Below, piece by piece: positions 1-12,624 of a DNA stretch of 64,000 nucleotides. The position numbers and the translations under genes are program-made. The stretch comes from Piromyces finnis (lineage: Eukaryota; Neocallimastigomycota; Neocallimastigomycetes; Neocallimastigales; Neocallimastigaceae), in assembly GCA_002104945.1 (NCBI GenBank), contig MCFH01000008.1:302501-366500 (forward strand). The letters are read 5' to 3'. The notes below the pieces were generated by a model. It was given only the letters and a program-made list of their open reading frames with translations, was not told where the DNA came from and ran no database searches. How positions within the stretch are numbered: position 1 is the stretch's first letter; each line of letters begins with the position of its first letter.

Positions 1-1770
1 TTCATTTCCTGTTGAAATGGAATTTGAATTATTTACAGATGAAGCATTTTTTGACTTGTTAAAATGTTTATTATTCTTCTTTTTCTTATTCGTGCTACTT
101 GAGAATATAGAATTAGAAGAATGATCAATGTAATCGTCAATTGAAATTGTGCTCGGTTCACAATGAGAAGATTTTGACGAACTTTTATTATATTTAGAAG
201 TATTATTTCTATTATACTTGTGCTTTTTATGACGTTTTGATGAAGAAAAAGTACTACTGTTATTATTACTGTTATTGTAGTTAGAACAATTATTACCATT
301 ATTTTCATTTTCATTACTCATTGCTTTTTTGTTCTTACGAATTTCAGCCATTTTCTTATAGAAGGATGGAGGAGGTGTTGGGAGTTCAGCTGCAATAATA
401 ATTTCAACATCATCTTCTTCACTATCCTCTTCTTCCTCACAAATTGAATTATCAATAACAATGTCAAGATCGCTTTCTTCACTACAAATATCACTCACAT
501 CACTATTATATAAACTAGATAAAATAGTATTGTCATTTTCAATATGTTTACCAAACGTAGAATCAATTTCTTTTAAATTTTGATAGTGTTCTTCATCATA
601 ACTCATTAATGAGGCATAAATATCTTGAGAAATATCAGATGATATTTTATTTTCATTACTATCCGAATTTATATAGGTATCATCACTAATGCCGTAATTT
701 GATTTTGTAGAATTTCTTTCATCACTATCTTTTTCTTTGCTATAGAATAGGTTTACATCTAATAAATCATCTCCACTATAATTCATACAATTTGTTTTAT
801 TTAAATTTAAAATAAAGGATTTTTCATTTAATATCGAAGAATTATTAACGATGTCATGATTGATTGCATTATTACAAAGACTATCCTTTAAATCATCATT
901 TAAATTTTGGTTGTTAATATCAAAAAGTTGATGAGGAATATATTCGGATTCACTGTTTAAACTATCAAAATTAGTGGTAGTATATTCATCAATCGGAAAT
1001 ATATCATGTTTACTCTCAGCTTCGGTATCATCATTCGTTGAAGAAAGTAATGTTATTGCTGATAATTGATCATCTGAGACATAAGTTCCATCTGATAAGT
1101 TTTCAAAATTATATGTTGCTATTTGATTGTCTAAACAATGAAAAAAATCGATATTTTGTTTATTTATCACATATATTTTATAAATTATAATATATTTTGT
1201 TAAAAAAAAAAATTTGTTAACAACAATATAAAATTATATAGTTTTTTGAAATTTTATAAATAAATAATAAAAAATTGTATTATACTATTCACATACCATT
1301 AATCTTAAATTTACTAATATATAAATATGATTTTATTTCAAATAAATATTTTAATAATTAAAAGTATTAGATTTATTTTTTTATATTTATAAAAAAACTA
1401 AGTATAGAAAGAAAGATAATTACCTTGAACACTCGTATATATTTACAAGTGGCTTTTTATTTAAAAAGATATTACCCTTGATATAACTTGTTAATAATAG
1501 ATCTTTTCCTTCAAGAAAATCATTATTTATTAATTCGGTCCTGTTTTTTTTTATTTTATTTTTTTTTAAACACACAGATATATTTATTATATATTAATAA
1601 AAATGTTAAGGATAAACTTTAGTAAATATTATAACATAAAAACATCTTGTATATTTTGTATATAAGCATAATTCATATATAATATATAATCTAATTAATA
1701 ATTACTTGAGGTTATAAGTGGTTTCTTTTTCTAAAGTACTTGAATTCCATTGTTCTTTTTCCATTTTCAT
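1..1770 (-). CDS. Acidic Asn/Ser-rich protein of unknown function, 5' part
   Basis: Partial gene cut by the left window edge. Exon 1 (1770-1706) starts MKMEKEQWNSS. Exon 2 (1540-1424, or a shorter form ending at an internal GTAATA) follows a CTGTTTTT-type acceptor on this strand. A long last exon (about 1130 to 1) has no stop down to base 1. The first splice joins cleanly (CTC AA|G ACC). The second does not close in phase with the obvious donor at 1423, so that junction is uncertain. The protein is rich in Asp, Glu, Asn and Ser, with acidic patches such as CEEEEDSEEDDVEI. Near the cut end there is a Pro-rich PTPPPSFYKKMAEIRKNKK stretch and then a Lys/His/Ser/Asn-rich segment. No domain was recognised. 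More than 370 codons are open in the last exon, with ordinary codon use, so a real gene is likely. Confidence 0.7.
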
Positions 1771-3926
1771 TAAATTAATTTATAAATGAGTAAATGAGAA
1801 GAATATAAGTAATAGGAATAAAAAATTAATTCAAAATTGATTCGAATTAATTTTATATATTAATTAATAAAAAAAGAAAAAGGAAAGCTTTAAAAAGTCT
1901 TTTTCTTTTTTTTATTTATTATTTAATCTTCTTTATATATCTAATTCTAAAATTTTTGATTATAATTAGATATATAAAATGCAAGAATAATTGATGGTGG
2001 TTTACTAATACACTAATATTTATTTTTTTATAAAATAATTGAATACGATTGAACTAGATTTACTAGTCTTATGAAACTTTTATGTTAATTCTTTGTTAAA
2101 TATTTATATATTATCTTTTTTTTTTTTCTAAAAGAAAATAACTTTAATTTTTTTTTAAAGATTATTACTAAACTATTAATTAAATACTTGATAATATTAT
2201 TTCTACAAGTTTTTTTTTTTTTTTCTAGTAAGAAACTAGTAGATTAGATTTATAAAAAGGTGAAAATTAAGATTTTATAATTAAAAAGATACTTTTAAAA
2301 TATGAAGTTAAATTAATAAAATTTCGAAAACTTTTAATATCAATATCAATAGATTAATATTAATTTATTAAAAAATGTTTTTTTTTTTTTTGGTTATTAT
2401 TTTTTGTTGTTGCTTATTTATCCGTTTGTTTGTTTGTTTGTTTGTTATTTTGTGTTTTTTATTTTATTATCGGCTTTATTAAATAATATATATGATTTAA
2501 TTTGGTATACTGATTATTTATGATTAATGAAAAAGATAAATGTGGAATATTTAGAATATTTAGGTAAAATGCTTTAGTTGAAAATGTTTATTATAATAAT
2601 TAGGCTTTTATATATTCGATACTTTATAAAAAAAAAAAGAATTAATAAATAGGATTAAGTGGTAAGAACTATTAAAAAATATACAATTTTCTATATATAA
2701 AAAAAATAAAGAAAAGAAAAAAAAAAAGTAAAAAAATTATATATAAAAAAAAAAAAAATTAATATATATAAAGTAAATTATTTCTAATTCTATTTCTTAA
2801 TAATTATTCAAAAAGACTTTAATTAATAAAAAAAATTTTTTTTTTTTTTTCAACAGTCACTATTCATTCCAAAAAAAAAATATATATATATATTATATAT
2901 TATATATTATAACTATGCCATGCCATGAAAAAAAATATAAAATAGCAACACATACTCTACAATGCCATCATATATCATAGTTAATAGGCTTATTAAAAAA
3001 GAAAGAAATAGTTATCATGAAATAAGACGTTGCCTTACTATTTAAAAAGTGACAGGACCGCATACTTCATCTCTTTAGTAATAATAATAATAAAAAGTAA
3101 AGATCATAAATTCATTTGTGATTGAATCTATATAAAATATATTTTATTCATAATATATTGTAAATTAATTGGTAATGTATATTATATATAGTATTGATTA
3201 TAAATATTATTATTAAAAAAAACTTTATAAATGTATAAAATGTTAAAAAAGAAAATTAAAAAAGTTAAATATTAGTATATTGTAATATATAGCAAATTAT
3301 ATTGGTTATATATTACAAACTTATTGATCCTATTTGTACAATATTAAATTTATATATTAGCAATAGAGATTTAATAAATGTAGACTTTGCAACCACAAAC
3401 AATTTAATAATTATTAAAGTTACACAGTTTTTACTGCATATATAATTAATATATTATTAATTTAATTTATCAATATATTGATTTATTAAAAAAAACTCTA
3501 TACATGATAATAATATATTAAAATTGAATGGAATAGGGTTTTAAAAGATATGGGAAATTTAGCCAAGATAAATCACACCATATCTAATCCTTGATAAGCC
3601 AAAAATTCTGGCTAAATGAAGCATCAATAATTAAACACCTTCAATGCCTGGACTCTTAGTTGTTATTGCCTAAATCAAAAGTAATATTACGGTTGAGATA
3701 TAAAATTATTATTATCAGGATTACTACTATGATTACTATGATTACGATGCTTATTATTATTAATTATTAAATACTACAATTACTATGGTTATTATTATTA
3801 ATAGTAGTAGTAATAATAGTAGTGGTAGTATAATTGCTATTACAATTACTATTACATCTATTTCTAGAGTTACTATTATTGTTACGTTCATTATTATTTA
3901 TATTATTATTATTATTATGTTTATTA

Positions 3927-3963
<37 letters not shown>

Positions 3964-6647
3964 GATTATATATAAATATATATAATTATTTAATAGTCAT
4001 AAAAATACTGCTTTATTAAACAAAAAATGGTCATTACAATAGTATTTCATAATATTATATATATATATATATATTAATTTTCACCTCTTTTTTTATTAAT
4101 ATATAGTTATTATTTATTATTAAAAAAAAAACCAATGTTAATAATTTCATTGATAGTAATATGAAATTACTTTGTGAAATCATAGAGGATAGCTTAAAAA
4201 TAAAAATTACTAATGATTGACGATGTAATAATCAAATCTATAAAATATGCTTATATTATATAATTTTAAAAAGTAAAGATATAAAGTTTTTTATTTTGAC
4301 AATTTTTATATCGATTTAACAGGGTATATTTTTCATATCTATGATATATCTATGAGCTATAATATAAAATATAATAGAATCATATAGCACTATACAAATA
4401 CAAATATCAAAACGCCATTTAAAAATAAAGTTTTTTTTTTTGATAAAATCATCATCTTGGAATCTATCTATTTAATTGAAATAAATAATGCTATTTTTAA
4501 AAATATCTTTTATTATTATAGTTCTGAAGGTAAAAAAAATTAAAATCAACTTTATAATTTAAAAAAAATAGTAACATTCCATCCAGTTTTAATTTCTGTA
4601 TTTTATATAATTTCAAAAATATTTAATTTAAAAAATTATAATATTTTAATTGAAACTTTAAAAATTATAAAATTTGCTGTATCCAAATTTTTTTAAAAAA
4701 ATTTTCCAAAATTTTAAAACTTAATGGGTGGAGTGATGTGGTTTTTAATGAGAAAAAGAGCAGTGACCACCCTTGACATATCAATATCAATGAAATATTA
4801 CAATATTACAATATTTTCTTTTTAATTATTAAGTATTACTATTTTCATACAATTAAAAGATTTTGATTTTATATGGAGATGGATATAATAATGTAATAAT
4901 ATTATAATATAATCTCTATTAGTAAACCTAATTGTTATATTCGTAAAATAATGGTATTGTCAAAAAGAAATATATTATATATATATATTATAACGTTGAG
5001 TTGATCGTATGGATTAGTATATTAACATGTTATTTAAATTGCTTAATCATTTTTAATCATTGTCTTTAAAAAATATTTTTTATTAAACTTTATAAAGTTA
5101 TTTATATATGATAACTATTTTAAATTTAAAAAAGAAAAACACTAAATGATATGCAAATATAAATATATAATATATAATATATATATATTTTTAATTTGTT
5201 TAAAAATAGTTTCGTCAAAAAATGAGTTAACTTTATATTAATTATTGTTTTTTTTTTTTTTTTTTTTTTTTTTAATAAAAAGTATTATGAATATGAATTA
5301 AAGTTGTTATTTTGTTTGTTTGTTATATAATTATTGTTCAATAGCTCATTATAGTTCTATTTGCATAAAATAAATATAACAAACATTGTATTAAATACAA
5401 CTAGATTATAATGCATACAAAGTTCAAAATAAGAATAATTGTAATAAACCATTTAATGATGGATGCAAACTTTATATGAAATTGAAATAACATCTTTATT
5501 ATTTTCCCAAAAAAATGAATCTATCTATATTAAACTAATATTATACTATTATGAATAATAATAAAATAAAATTACTTTTATATATATTTATAGTTAATCA
5601 ATAATGGTTTATTTTACTTTCACTGATATTCTTTTTAATAATACAAAAGAGTTAATAAGTTATATACAAAGTAAACTTGTAGTCTATAAGCTTTCTATAA
5701 ACTGCATCATCCTAATTTCTTCTCAACACCATTAATGTTGAACATTCTTTTATTCTATTTATAAATAATACATTATTTTGTTTACATTAATTAAATGTAT
5801 TACATTAAGCATTTAACAATTATTAAATTAAAATTGTTAATTGTTATATAATTAACAATTATAATTTATCATTATTTTATTATTATATCTTATTGGAAAT
5901 ATATTATTCACACAATAATCCTTATACAATAATATCACGATCCTTCATTACTACTGTTATCATTACCATCCCCAAATAAAAATCTCTTTCTTTATTTCTT
6001 TCTTCCTATTCTCCTCTTCTTACTATTTGACATTTTTTTTAAAAAAAAATTTAAAAAATGGTTTTGAATGCTGATTGGTTGGAATATTCAATTTTCTATA
6101 AAAGAAAATAAAATTTTATATAAAAATCTTATTTTCTAATATATCGTATTATATTCTAATATATGATGTATTGTAACACTAAAATTGATCATTTTCTATA
6201 AACGACCTAAATTAAAAATATTTAAAATTTGAAATTTAAATATTAATTAAAGAGATAGTAGTTCGTAGTAGTTAATTTACATTTCAAAGAGGATAATTTG
6301 GGTAATTTTAATTATTTCAAAAGCTTATAAAGGATTACCTCGAAATATTCCTATATAATCAATTCAATACTATAAAAAAGAAAACCTAAAATTCCTATTT
6401 TTAAAATTTATTATTTTTTTAAAAAAAATAAAACCTAACCCATTGATTCATTAAGATAAAAAATTTTAATAAAACAAACCATTGATTAAAATTTTTTACC
6501 TTTTTTTTTTTTAATTTATAAAAACTAAAATAATAAAAAAAAAAAAAAAAAAGAAATTTAGTAATATAATAATAATAATAATAAATATTAAAGACACATC
6601 TTTGTTAAAAAAAAAAAAAAAAGAAATTCAATAATAATACAAATAAA
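1771..6647. other. Intergenic, 4.9 kb, AT-rich
   Basis: No gene recognised. It holds many A and T homopolymers, an ATT-rich stretch at 3700-3985 whose low-complexity reading frame (mostly Ile) is not a gene, AT dinucleotide runs (4055-4075, 5160-5190), and a TTTG repeat at 2425-2445. Two patches of higher complexity, 3535-3670 and 4720-4780, contain inverted repeats and are reported as findings. Confidence 0.8.
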
Positions 6648-7442
6648 ATGTCTTTATTAAATATTACTAAATCTAATACTACTAGCTTAATAAAATCTAG
6701 CAGTAGAATAATATTACCAAAATGTTTTCAATTAGGCAATTCTTTAAGTTTAAAAACTCCATTAGCTCTTCAAATTAATAATTTCTCTTCCACTTCACTT
6801 TCAAAGGCTTCAACCTACGACTATTCAAAGCATTCTAATGAAACAAACCAACTTCTCGGATATAATAAAGTTGCTCAATTAAAAGATTCTGATAACAAAA
6901 ATACTTTAGAATTCGTTAAAAAAGCTTGGAAAGAATATATAAATGGAGGAGGTTTTGATACTTTAAATTTCAAAAATTTAGAAATTGTTGAAGAAGAATC
7001 AAATCATCCAGGAAAAGTCACAATGAAATTTGTTGTTCAAAAGGTATATAGAAAAATATATATATTCATTATTATTAATAATATTACATATTTTTACAAC
7101 TGTACATAATTGTTAATAATATATTAATAAATTAATATATGAAATATTATAATATAGGAACAAACAAATCGTCATGGTGGTTTACATGGTGGTTTTATAT
7201 CTTCTTTAATTGATGTTGTTGGTTCTTTATCAGTAACTTCATTTGGTGAAAAGTACTCTAAACATGTTTCAGCTGATATTAATGTATCCTTTATGAGAGG
7301 TGCTAAAGTAGGCGATGAAATTTTTGTTGAAGCTAGATGTGAAAAACTTGGACGTTCTTTAGCTTTTACTGTTGTTGAATTATATAACGGAAAAACTAAG
7401 AATATCATTGCTGAAGGAAGACACACTAAATTCATAAAATAA
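6648..7442 (+). CDS. Hotdog-fold acyl-CoA thioesterase (THEM2/PaaI family), organelle-targeted
   Basis: Exons 6648-7043 and 7158-7442, phase-0 GTATAT..AG intron, 226 aa. The second exon carries the family's active site: TNRHGGLHGGFISSLID, with Asn136, His142 and Asp151 spaced as in THEM2 (Asn, His-Gly-Gly, Asp). The family hydrolyses acyl-CoA to free acid and CoA. The hotdog domain fills about residues 85-226. The first ~55 residues are rich in Ser, Thr, Lys, Arg and Asn with almost no acids, and end NNFSSTSLSKAS. This resembles a mitochondrial or hydrogenosomal presequence, so the enzyme probably acts in that organelle. The start is the first ATG after an A-rich leader. Substrate unknown. 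The family call is firm; targeting is inferred. Confidence 0.9.
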
Positions 7443-8161
7443 TTTATGATAGAAAAAAAAAATAGATGTCTTAAAAAAAAAAGGGAAAGATAAAAAAAAA
7501 AAAAAGCATAATATACATTACTATTTATATAATTATAACATTAAATTAATTTTAATTAGAAATTTTAAATTAATTGACAATAGAATAATTTTATCATACA
7601 TTATATCTAATTTATTTTAATATATTTATTAAAAACATAATAAATAATGAAATGAAAAAAAACTTTTTTTTTTTTTTTTGTATTCATTATATCCATAATA
7701 ATAAAATATTTATTATTATGGGAAGAGATAATCTCGAAAAATGAAAATAATAAAAAATCACTATCTATTAAAAATGTAATTTAAAAATTATCAACCTAAC
7801 CCATAATGAGAAAATAATAAACATTAAAATTAAATAATAATAAAAAAAAAAGAATGAAATAAACCAGAAATTGTGGTGTATGTAACAGAAATTTCGGCAA
7901 ATTTTTAGGCAAAAAAAAAATAAAAAAAGTATAAAAAATACTTTTAGTCTTTACCAATCATTTAAAAATATATTATATGTAATTGTAATAAATTCATATA
8001 GAATTTATTATTAAGAAATGTACATTTTAATACATTAATTCATTTTTGTAATTGTTTTTTTTTTTTTTTTTACATAATATTATTAATTAAAAAAAAACTT
8101 TTTTTTTTTTTTCCTTTATTCAAAACAATTTCTTTTTTGAGATCTAATCTTTTATAATAAA
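7443..8161. other. Intergenic between thioesterase and RPB12
   Basis: AT-rich spacer of about 720 bp between two genes on the same strand. It must hold the 3' end of one and the promoter of the other. T runs at 7665-7679, 8057-8071 and 8100-8112 precede the RPB12 start. No other gene was seen. Confidence 0.75.
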
Positions 8162-8650
8162 ATGTACGGTGCTCCACAAGCAGTTCAACGCCCACAACAA
8201 ATTTCTTACATCTGTGGTGGTATGTATACTTATTATCTTAATCTTTTGTAATATTTTAAATTAAATAATTTAAAAAAAAAAAAAAGAAATATAAGAATTT
8301 TTTTTCTTTAGAAATTTAAATGTATAAATGATTTTGAAATTAACAAATTATGATTTATATATATGTGTAAATATATAAAAGATTGTGGTGTCGAAAACGA
8401 TATTCGTCCAAAGGAACCAATTAGATGCAAGGAATGTGGTTATAGAATCATGTACAAAAAGAGAACCAAGAGAAGTAAGTTTTATATAATATATATTATA
8501 TTTAATAATTGATTATTACATTAATAAAATTAAACAATTCTAAATTTTTTCTTTATATATTTAATATTGTTAAAATTTTTTTTAAAAAAAAAATAATGAT
8601 GTATTTAACATATATATATATAAAAAGTGGTTCAATTTGAAGCTCGTTAA
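8162..8650 (+). CDS. RPB12: RNA polymerase I/II/III shared subunit RPB12 (RPABC4)
   Basis: Exons 8162-8219, 8382-8474 and 8628-8650, all GT..AG, 57 aa. This is the smallest zinc-binding subunit shared by all three nuclear RNA polymerases. It bridges the large subunits near the assembly platform. The rebuilt protein has the single C4 zinc ribbon (Cys18-x2-Cys21, Cys35-x2-Cys38, in ICGDCG and RCKECG) and the hallmark tail KKRTKRMVQFEAR. The family ends KRTKRxVQFEAR. Length fits yeast Rpc10 (70 aa) and the shorter metazoan forms. The exons are 58, 93 and 23 nt, so no single frame reveals the gene. The strong match at both the zinc knuckle and the tail makes the call safe. Confidence 0.96.
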
Positions 8651-9616
8651 TTTATTTTTTTAAAGAATGCTATTAATCTATTAATATAAAACACAATCAT
8701 AAGGAGAATTTCTAAAAGAAAAAAAAAAAAAAAAGAAAATTTCTTATCAAAAATATATGTACATATTTAAAGAATATTCAAAAACAAATTATACTCTATA
8801 TTTATTAACTTTTATTTAATGTCGTAGAAATTAAATTTTCCTTAATTAATTTATCCAAATAATAATAAAAATGAAATAAAATAAAAAAATTATTTTACTT
8901 AGATTCAAAAATGTTTTAACATTCAACAATTAAAAATTATACAAATTTTTAACTATAGAAATATAAATAATTATTAATAAAATATTTTTTAAATAAAAAT
9001 AAAGCCTTATGTCTTCTTTTATTTTTTATTATTTTGTTTGTTTGTTTGTTGTCCGTGATGGACATTGATATAGTTTACATAATTTTTTAGTAAAAAAATC
9101 TTTAAAAATAAAATATACAGTGCTGGTTTAACGGCGGTGGTGGTAATAGATCAAAGACGTAAGCTTTAAAATGTTTGTTATTATTGTATATAGTAATAGT
9201 ATTAAATGTACAATTTTCAATAATGTATACATTGATGATACGTAATAAACATAATATGTAATGTTAATTATTAAAGATGCTTTTTAGTATAAAATATTTT
9301 TTCTTAAATTTAATTGGATAATTTTCAAAAAAAAAAAAATATAGTAAACTATATTAGAAATATATTAAATTCAATTTAATTATTATAAATCAATATATTC
9401 AATATATTATTATTTTGAATAATAATATTTAATTATTGTAATATTTTTTTTTTTTTTTCACGCACTTCTATTACCAACATATAAATAAATTTAATTGTTT
9501 TTGTTTTTTTTTGACTAAAACAACAATTATTTCTTTAAAAATTTATTTATATTAAAGAATATTGTTATTAAAATAGATTTTCTCTTTATTTTTTAATACA
9601 TAATTATAATAATAAA
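8651..9616. other. Intergenic upstream of eIF3i
   Basis: About 970 bp, mostly AT-rich. A short G/C-richer block at 9121-9158 is flanked by CAG and GTAAGC like a small exon and may be an untranslated first exon of the next gene (see findings). A TTTG repeat lies at 9035-9050. Otherwise nothing recognised. Confidence 0.6.
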
Positions 9617-12037
9617 ATGGTAATTGATAAAACTAATTTATTATTTATATACCGAAATTAATATCATCAAGCAATAAAAATATGGTTTATGAAAATCAAT
9701 CTTAACAACATTTTAAAAAGGATGCAATATAAAGTATAAATATATATATAGAAAAAAAAAAAAAAAAAAAAGGGAGCAAGGAAAAAAGACTGAAGAATTC
9801 ATAATACTATATAAAGGTCATCATAATAAAGAAAAAGAAAGAGAAAATAAAATAAATCTTTTACAATTATCAACATGGAATACAAATCGAAATGATGAAA
9901 AATTATTAAATTTTATTGATGAAAATTTACCTTATCAATTGTGTATTTGGAGAAGCAAAAATATTGTATCAAACGATAATTCAAGTGATTTTAAAGAAAA
10001 TTTATTAGATTATTACTAATCACATTTTTTGACAAAATTTAATGTTACAACTTTACATAAATTATATTTATTCATCAAAAAAAAAAAAGTATCAATAGTA
10101 ACATTTTCAAAAAATGAATATTTGATTAATCATAAACAAATAATAAAAAAAAAGATAAAATATAACGAAAATAATGAAATAAATGATAATTAATTAATTA
10201 TAAATATTACATTTAATTATAAAAAATTAATTATAAAATTGTAAAAAAAAAAAAAATCATTAAACTTTCTATTAATATTTATTGAAATAATTATTTTATA
10301 CAGAGACCAATTCTTCTTAACGGACACACTCGTTCATTAACTAAGATCAAGTACAACCGTGAAGGTGATTTACTTTTCTCTGTTTCCAAGGATCACACTC
10401 CAACTGTTTGGTACTCTCACAATGGTGAACGTCTTGGTACTTATGAAGGTCACAACGGTACCTGCTGGGATATTGATGTTAATGGTAAAATAATATATAT
10501 AAATATAATAATATCTTTTGTTTTTTTGAATGCTAAGAATAATAATAATAATTGAATTATTTGATAAAAAAATTGATTAAATACTAATACATTTATAAAT
10601 CTATTATAAATAATAAATAATAATAAAACATTAAAATAAATAAATAAATAGGTTCCACTACTAGAGTTTTAACTGGTTCTGGTGATAACACTTGTAGATT
10701 ATGGGAAGCTCTTACTGGTAAGGAACTTCACGTTTTCGAAACCAGAAGTGCTGTTAGATCTGTTGCCTTTGCTTTCGGTGATGAAGAAGCTATTTTCGTT
10801 ACTGATGCTACTATGGGTAACAAGTCTACTATTCATTTCATTAAGATTGCTGAAAATCCACAAGAACGTAGGTGTTTTATAAAAATTATAAAAAAAAAAT
10901 TAATATATTATACAAAAATTTGAAAGAAAAATAAAAATAGTGATTCTATTGCGTAAAAAATATAATTCTAATAATTACTGTTATCCTAATTATATTATTA
11001 TGTTATTATAAAACTATTTTATTGACCCTTATTAAATACAGAACAAGGTCCATACAAGACTATTATTGTCAATGATGGTGAATCTAAGTTCAGTATTGCT
11101 AGATGGGGTTACCTCAACAAAACTATTGTTGCCGGTCATGACGATGGTACCATTTCTATCTATGATGCTGAAGTAAATATCTTTAATGAGATTAAAAAAA
11201 ATATAAAATGATAATTAAAAATATAAATTAATTAATGTAAATAATTATTGTTCAAATATAATAGACTGGTAAATTACTCAGAAAAGCTAAAGACCACACC
11301 TCTACCATTCAAGATCTTCAATTCTCTACCGATCTTTCATACTTCATTACTGCTTCTAAGGATACTAACTCCTTCATTTACGATTATGATACTTTAAAGA
11401 TTTTAAAGAGATACCCAACTGAAAGACCAGTTAACTCTGCTGCTATCTCTCCATTAAAGGAACACGTATGCATTTACTATAAATATTATTATAAATATAA
11501 TAAATTTAAAAAAAAGAGTAATTCTTAATAAACATCTAATAATAAATTAATAAATTTTATCATAAAGATTATTCTTGGTGGTGGTCAAGATGCTATGAGT
11601 GTCACTACTACTAGTGTTACTGCTGGTAAGTTTGAAGTTCGTTTCTTCCACAAGATCTTCCAAGAAGAAATTGGTCGTGTTAAGGTAAAAAAAGTTTTTT
11701 TTTTTTACAATAAAATTTATTTATGTATAGTTGTAATTATTAAGAAAAAAAAACTAAATAATAAATATTTATTAGGGTCACTTTGGTCCAATTAATACTT
11801 TAGCCTTCCATCCAAGTGGAAAGAGGTAAAGAGCAATTAATTTATATAATGTTTTATTTCTTGATTAAATATAGAATATAGATGGTGGTGGTAAGAAAAC
11901 ATTTACTTAATAACACCTTTATAAATTATATTTTTTTAAAAATAAATAGTTTCGCTAGTGGTGGTGAAGATGGTTATATTAGAATACATCACTTAGATCC
12001 AGATTATTTCACTTTCAAATACGACGAAGAAGAATAG
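9617..12037 (+). CDS. TIF34: Translation initiation factor eIF3 subunit i (TIF34), WD40 protein
   Basis: Exons 9617-9619, 10304-10484, 10652-10867, 11042-11172, 11265-11465, 11568-11684, 11776-11825 and 11950-12037; 328 aa, close to the human 325. The factor is a seven-bladed propeller in eIF3 that binds eIF3b and helps scanning of the 40S ribosome. The N terminus [11 protein letters not shown] and [10 protein letters not shown] match eIF3i closely. WD repeats follow, e.g. [26 protein letters not shown], and the last blade [25 protein letters not shown]. The first coding exon is only the ATG, directly followed by GTAATT. That start is needed to give the family's M-[RK]-P-I-L-L end. Codons are C-enriched, as in highly expressed genes here. 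Intron 1 (684 nt) carries a coding-like relic. Confidence 0.95.
9717..10193 (+). pseudogene. Coding-like relic inside intron 1 of eIF3i
   Basis: A reading frame open from 9717 runs to TAA at 10017-10019, then continues in the same frame for another 57 sense codons to TAA at 10191-10193. The first part reads like protein (e.g. [32 protein letters not shown]), with Trp, Cys and His, unlike random poly-Asn/Lys/Ile intron translation. The second part (e.g. [17 protein letters not shown]) is weaker but still balanced. No ATG lies in frame near the start. It is probably a decayed gene or gene fragment captured by the intron. Family not recognised. Confidence 0.4.
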
Positions 12038-12289
12038 ATATTTTTAAATTAAAAAAAAAATGTACAATTTCAATTTCTAGGGAAAATAATAATTTTAAAA
12101 AGAAAACCTTTTTATTTTTTTTTTTTAAAGTTTCACATAATAATATTAGAAAAGAAAAGAAAAAGAAAATAAAAAAAAAAAAAACTATTTTTTTTTTTTT
12201 ATTATTCTTTTGTATAACAATCTCCATATTATTTTTTGTTTTAATATTATTATTTATTTAATTCCAAAATATTAATATATAACACATTA

Positions 12290-12321
<32 letters not shown>

Positions 12322-12593
12322 CACAAAAAATCCAATTTTTTTTATATATATAATCTTTATAATAAAAAACTCTTTTTTTTCATAGTGCCCTTTATATTGA
12401 ATAATTATTATATATAAAGAAACTTAATAAAAATCATTAACATAAAAAAAAAAAACCTAGCTTGTATAGATGTATTATTAATTATATTATTTATTTGTAT
12501 AACATTTTAAAAGGGAATATGGTGTGTGTAAAGAGAAAAGAAATAAAAGTTTGGATTATTATTACTATTGTTTTATTTAATTATTTAGTTTTT

Positions 12594-12624
<31 letters not shown>

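Noticed and set aside
9717-10193. Antizyme-like +1 frameshift gene in eIF3i intron 1
   Set aside because: The internal stop is TAA with the same frame continuing, not a frameshift, and the peptide does not match antizyme.
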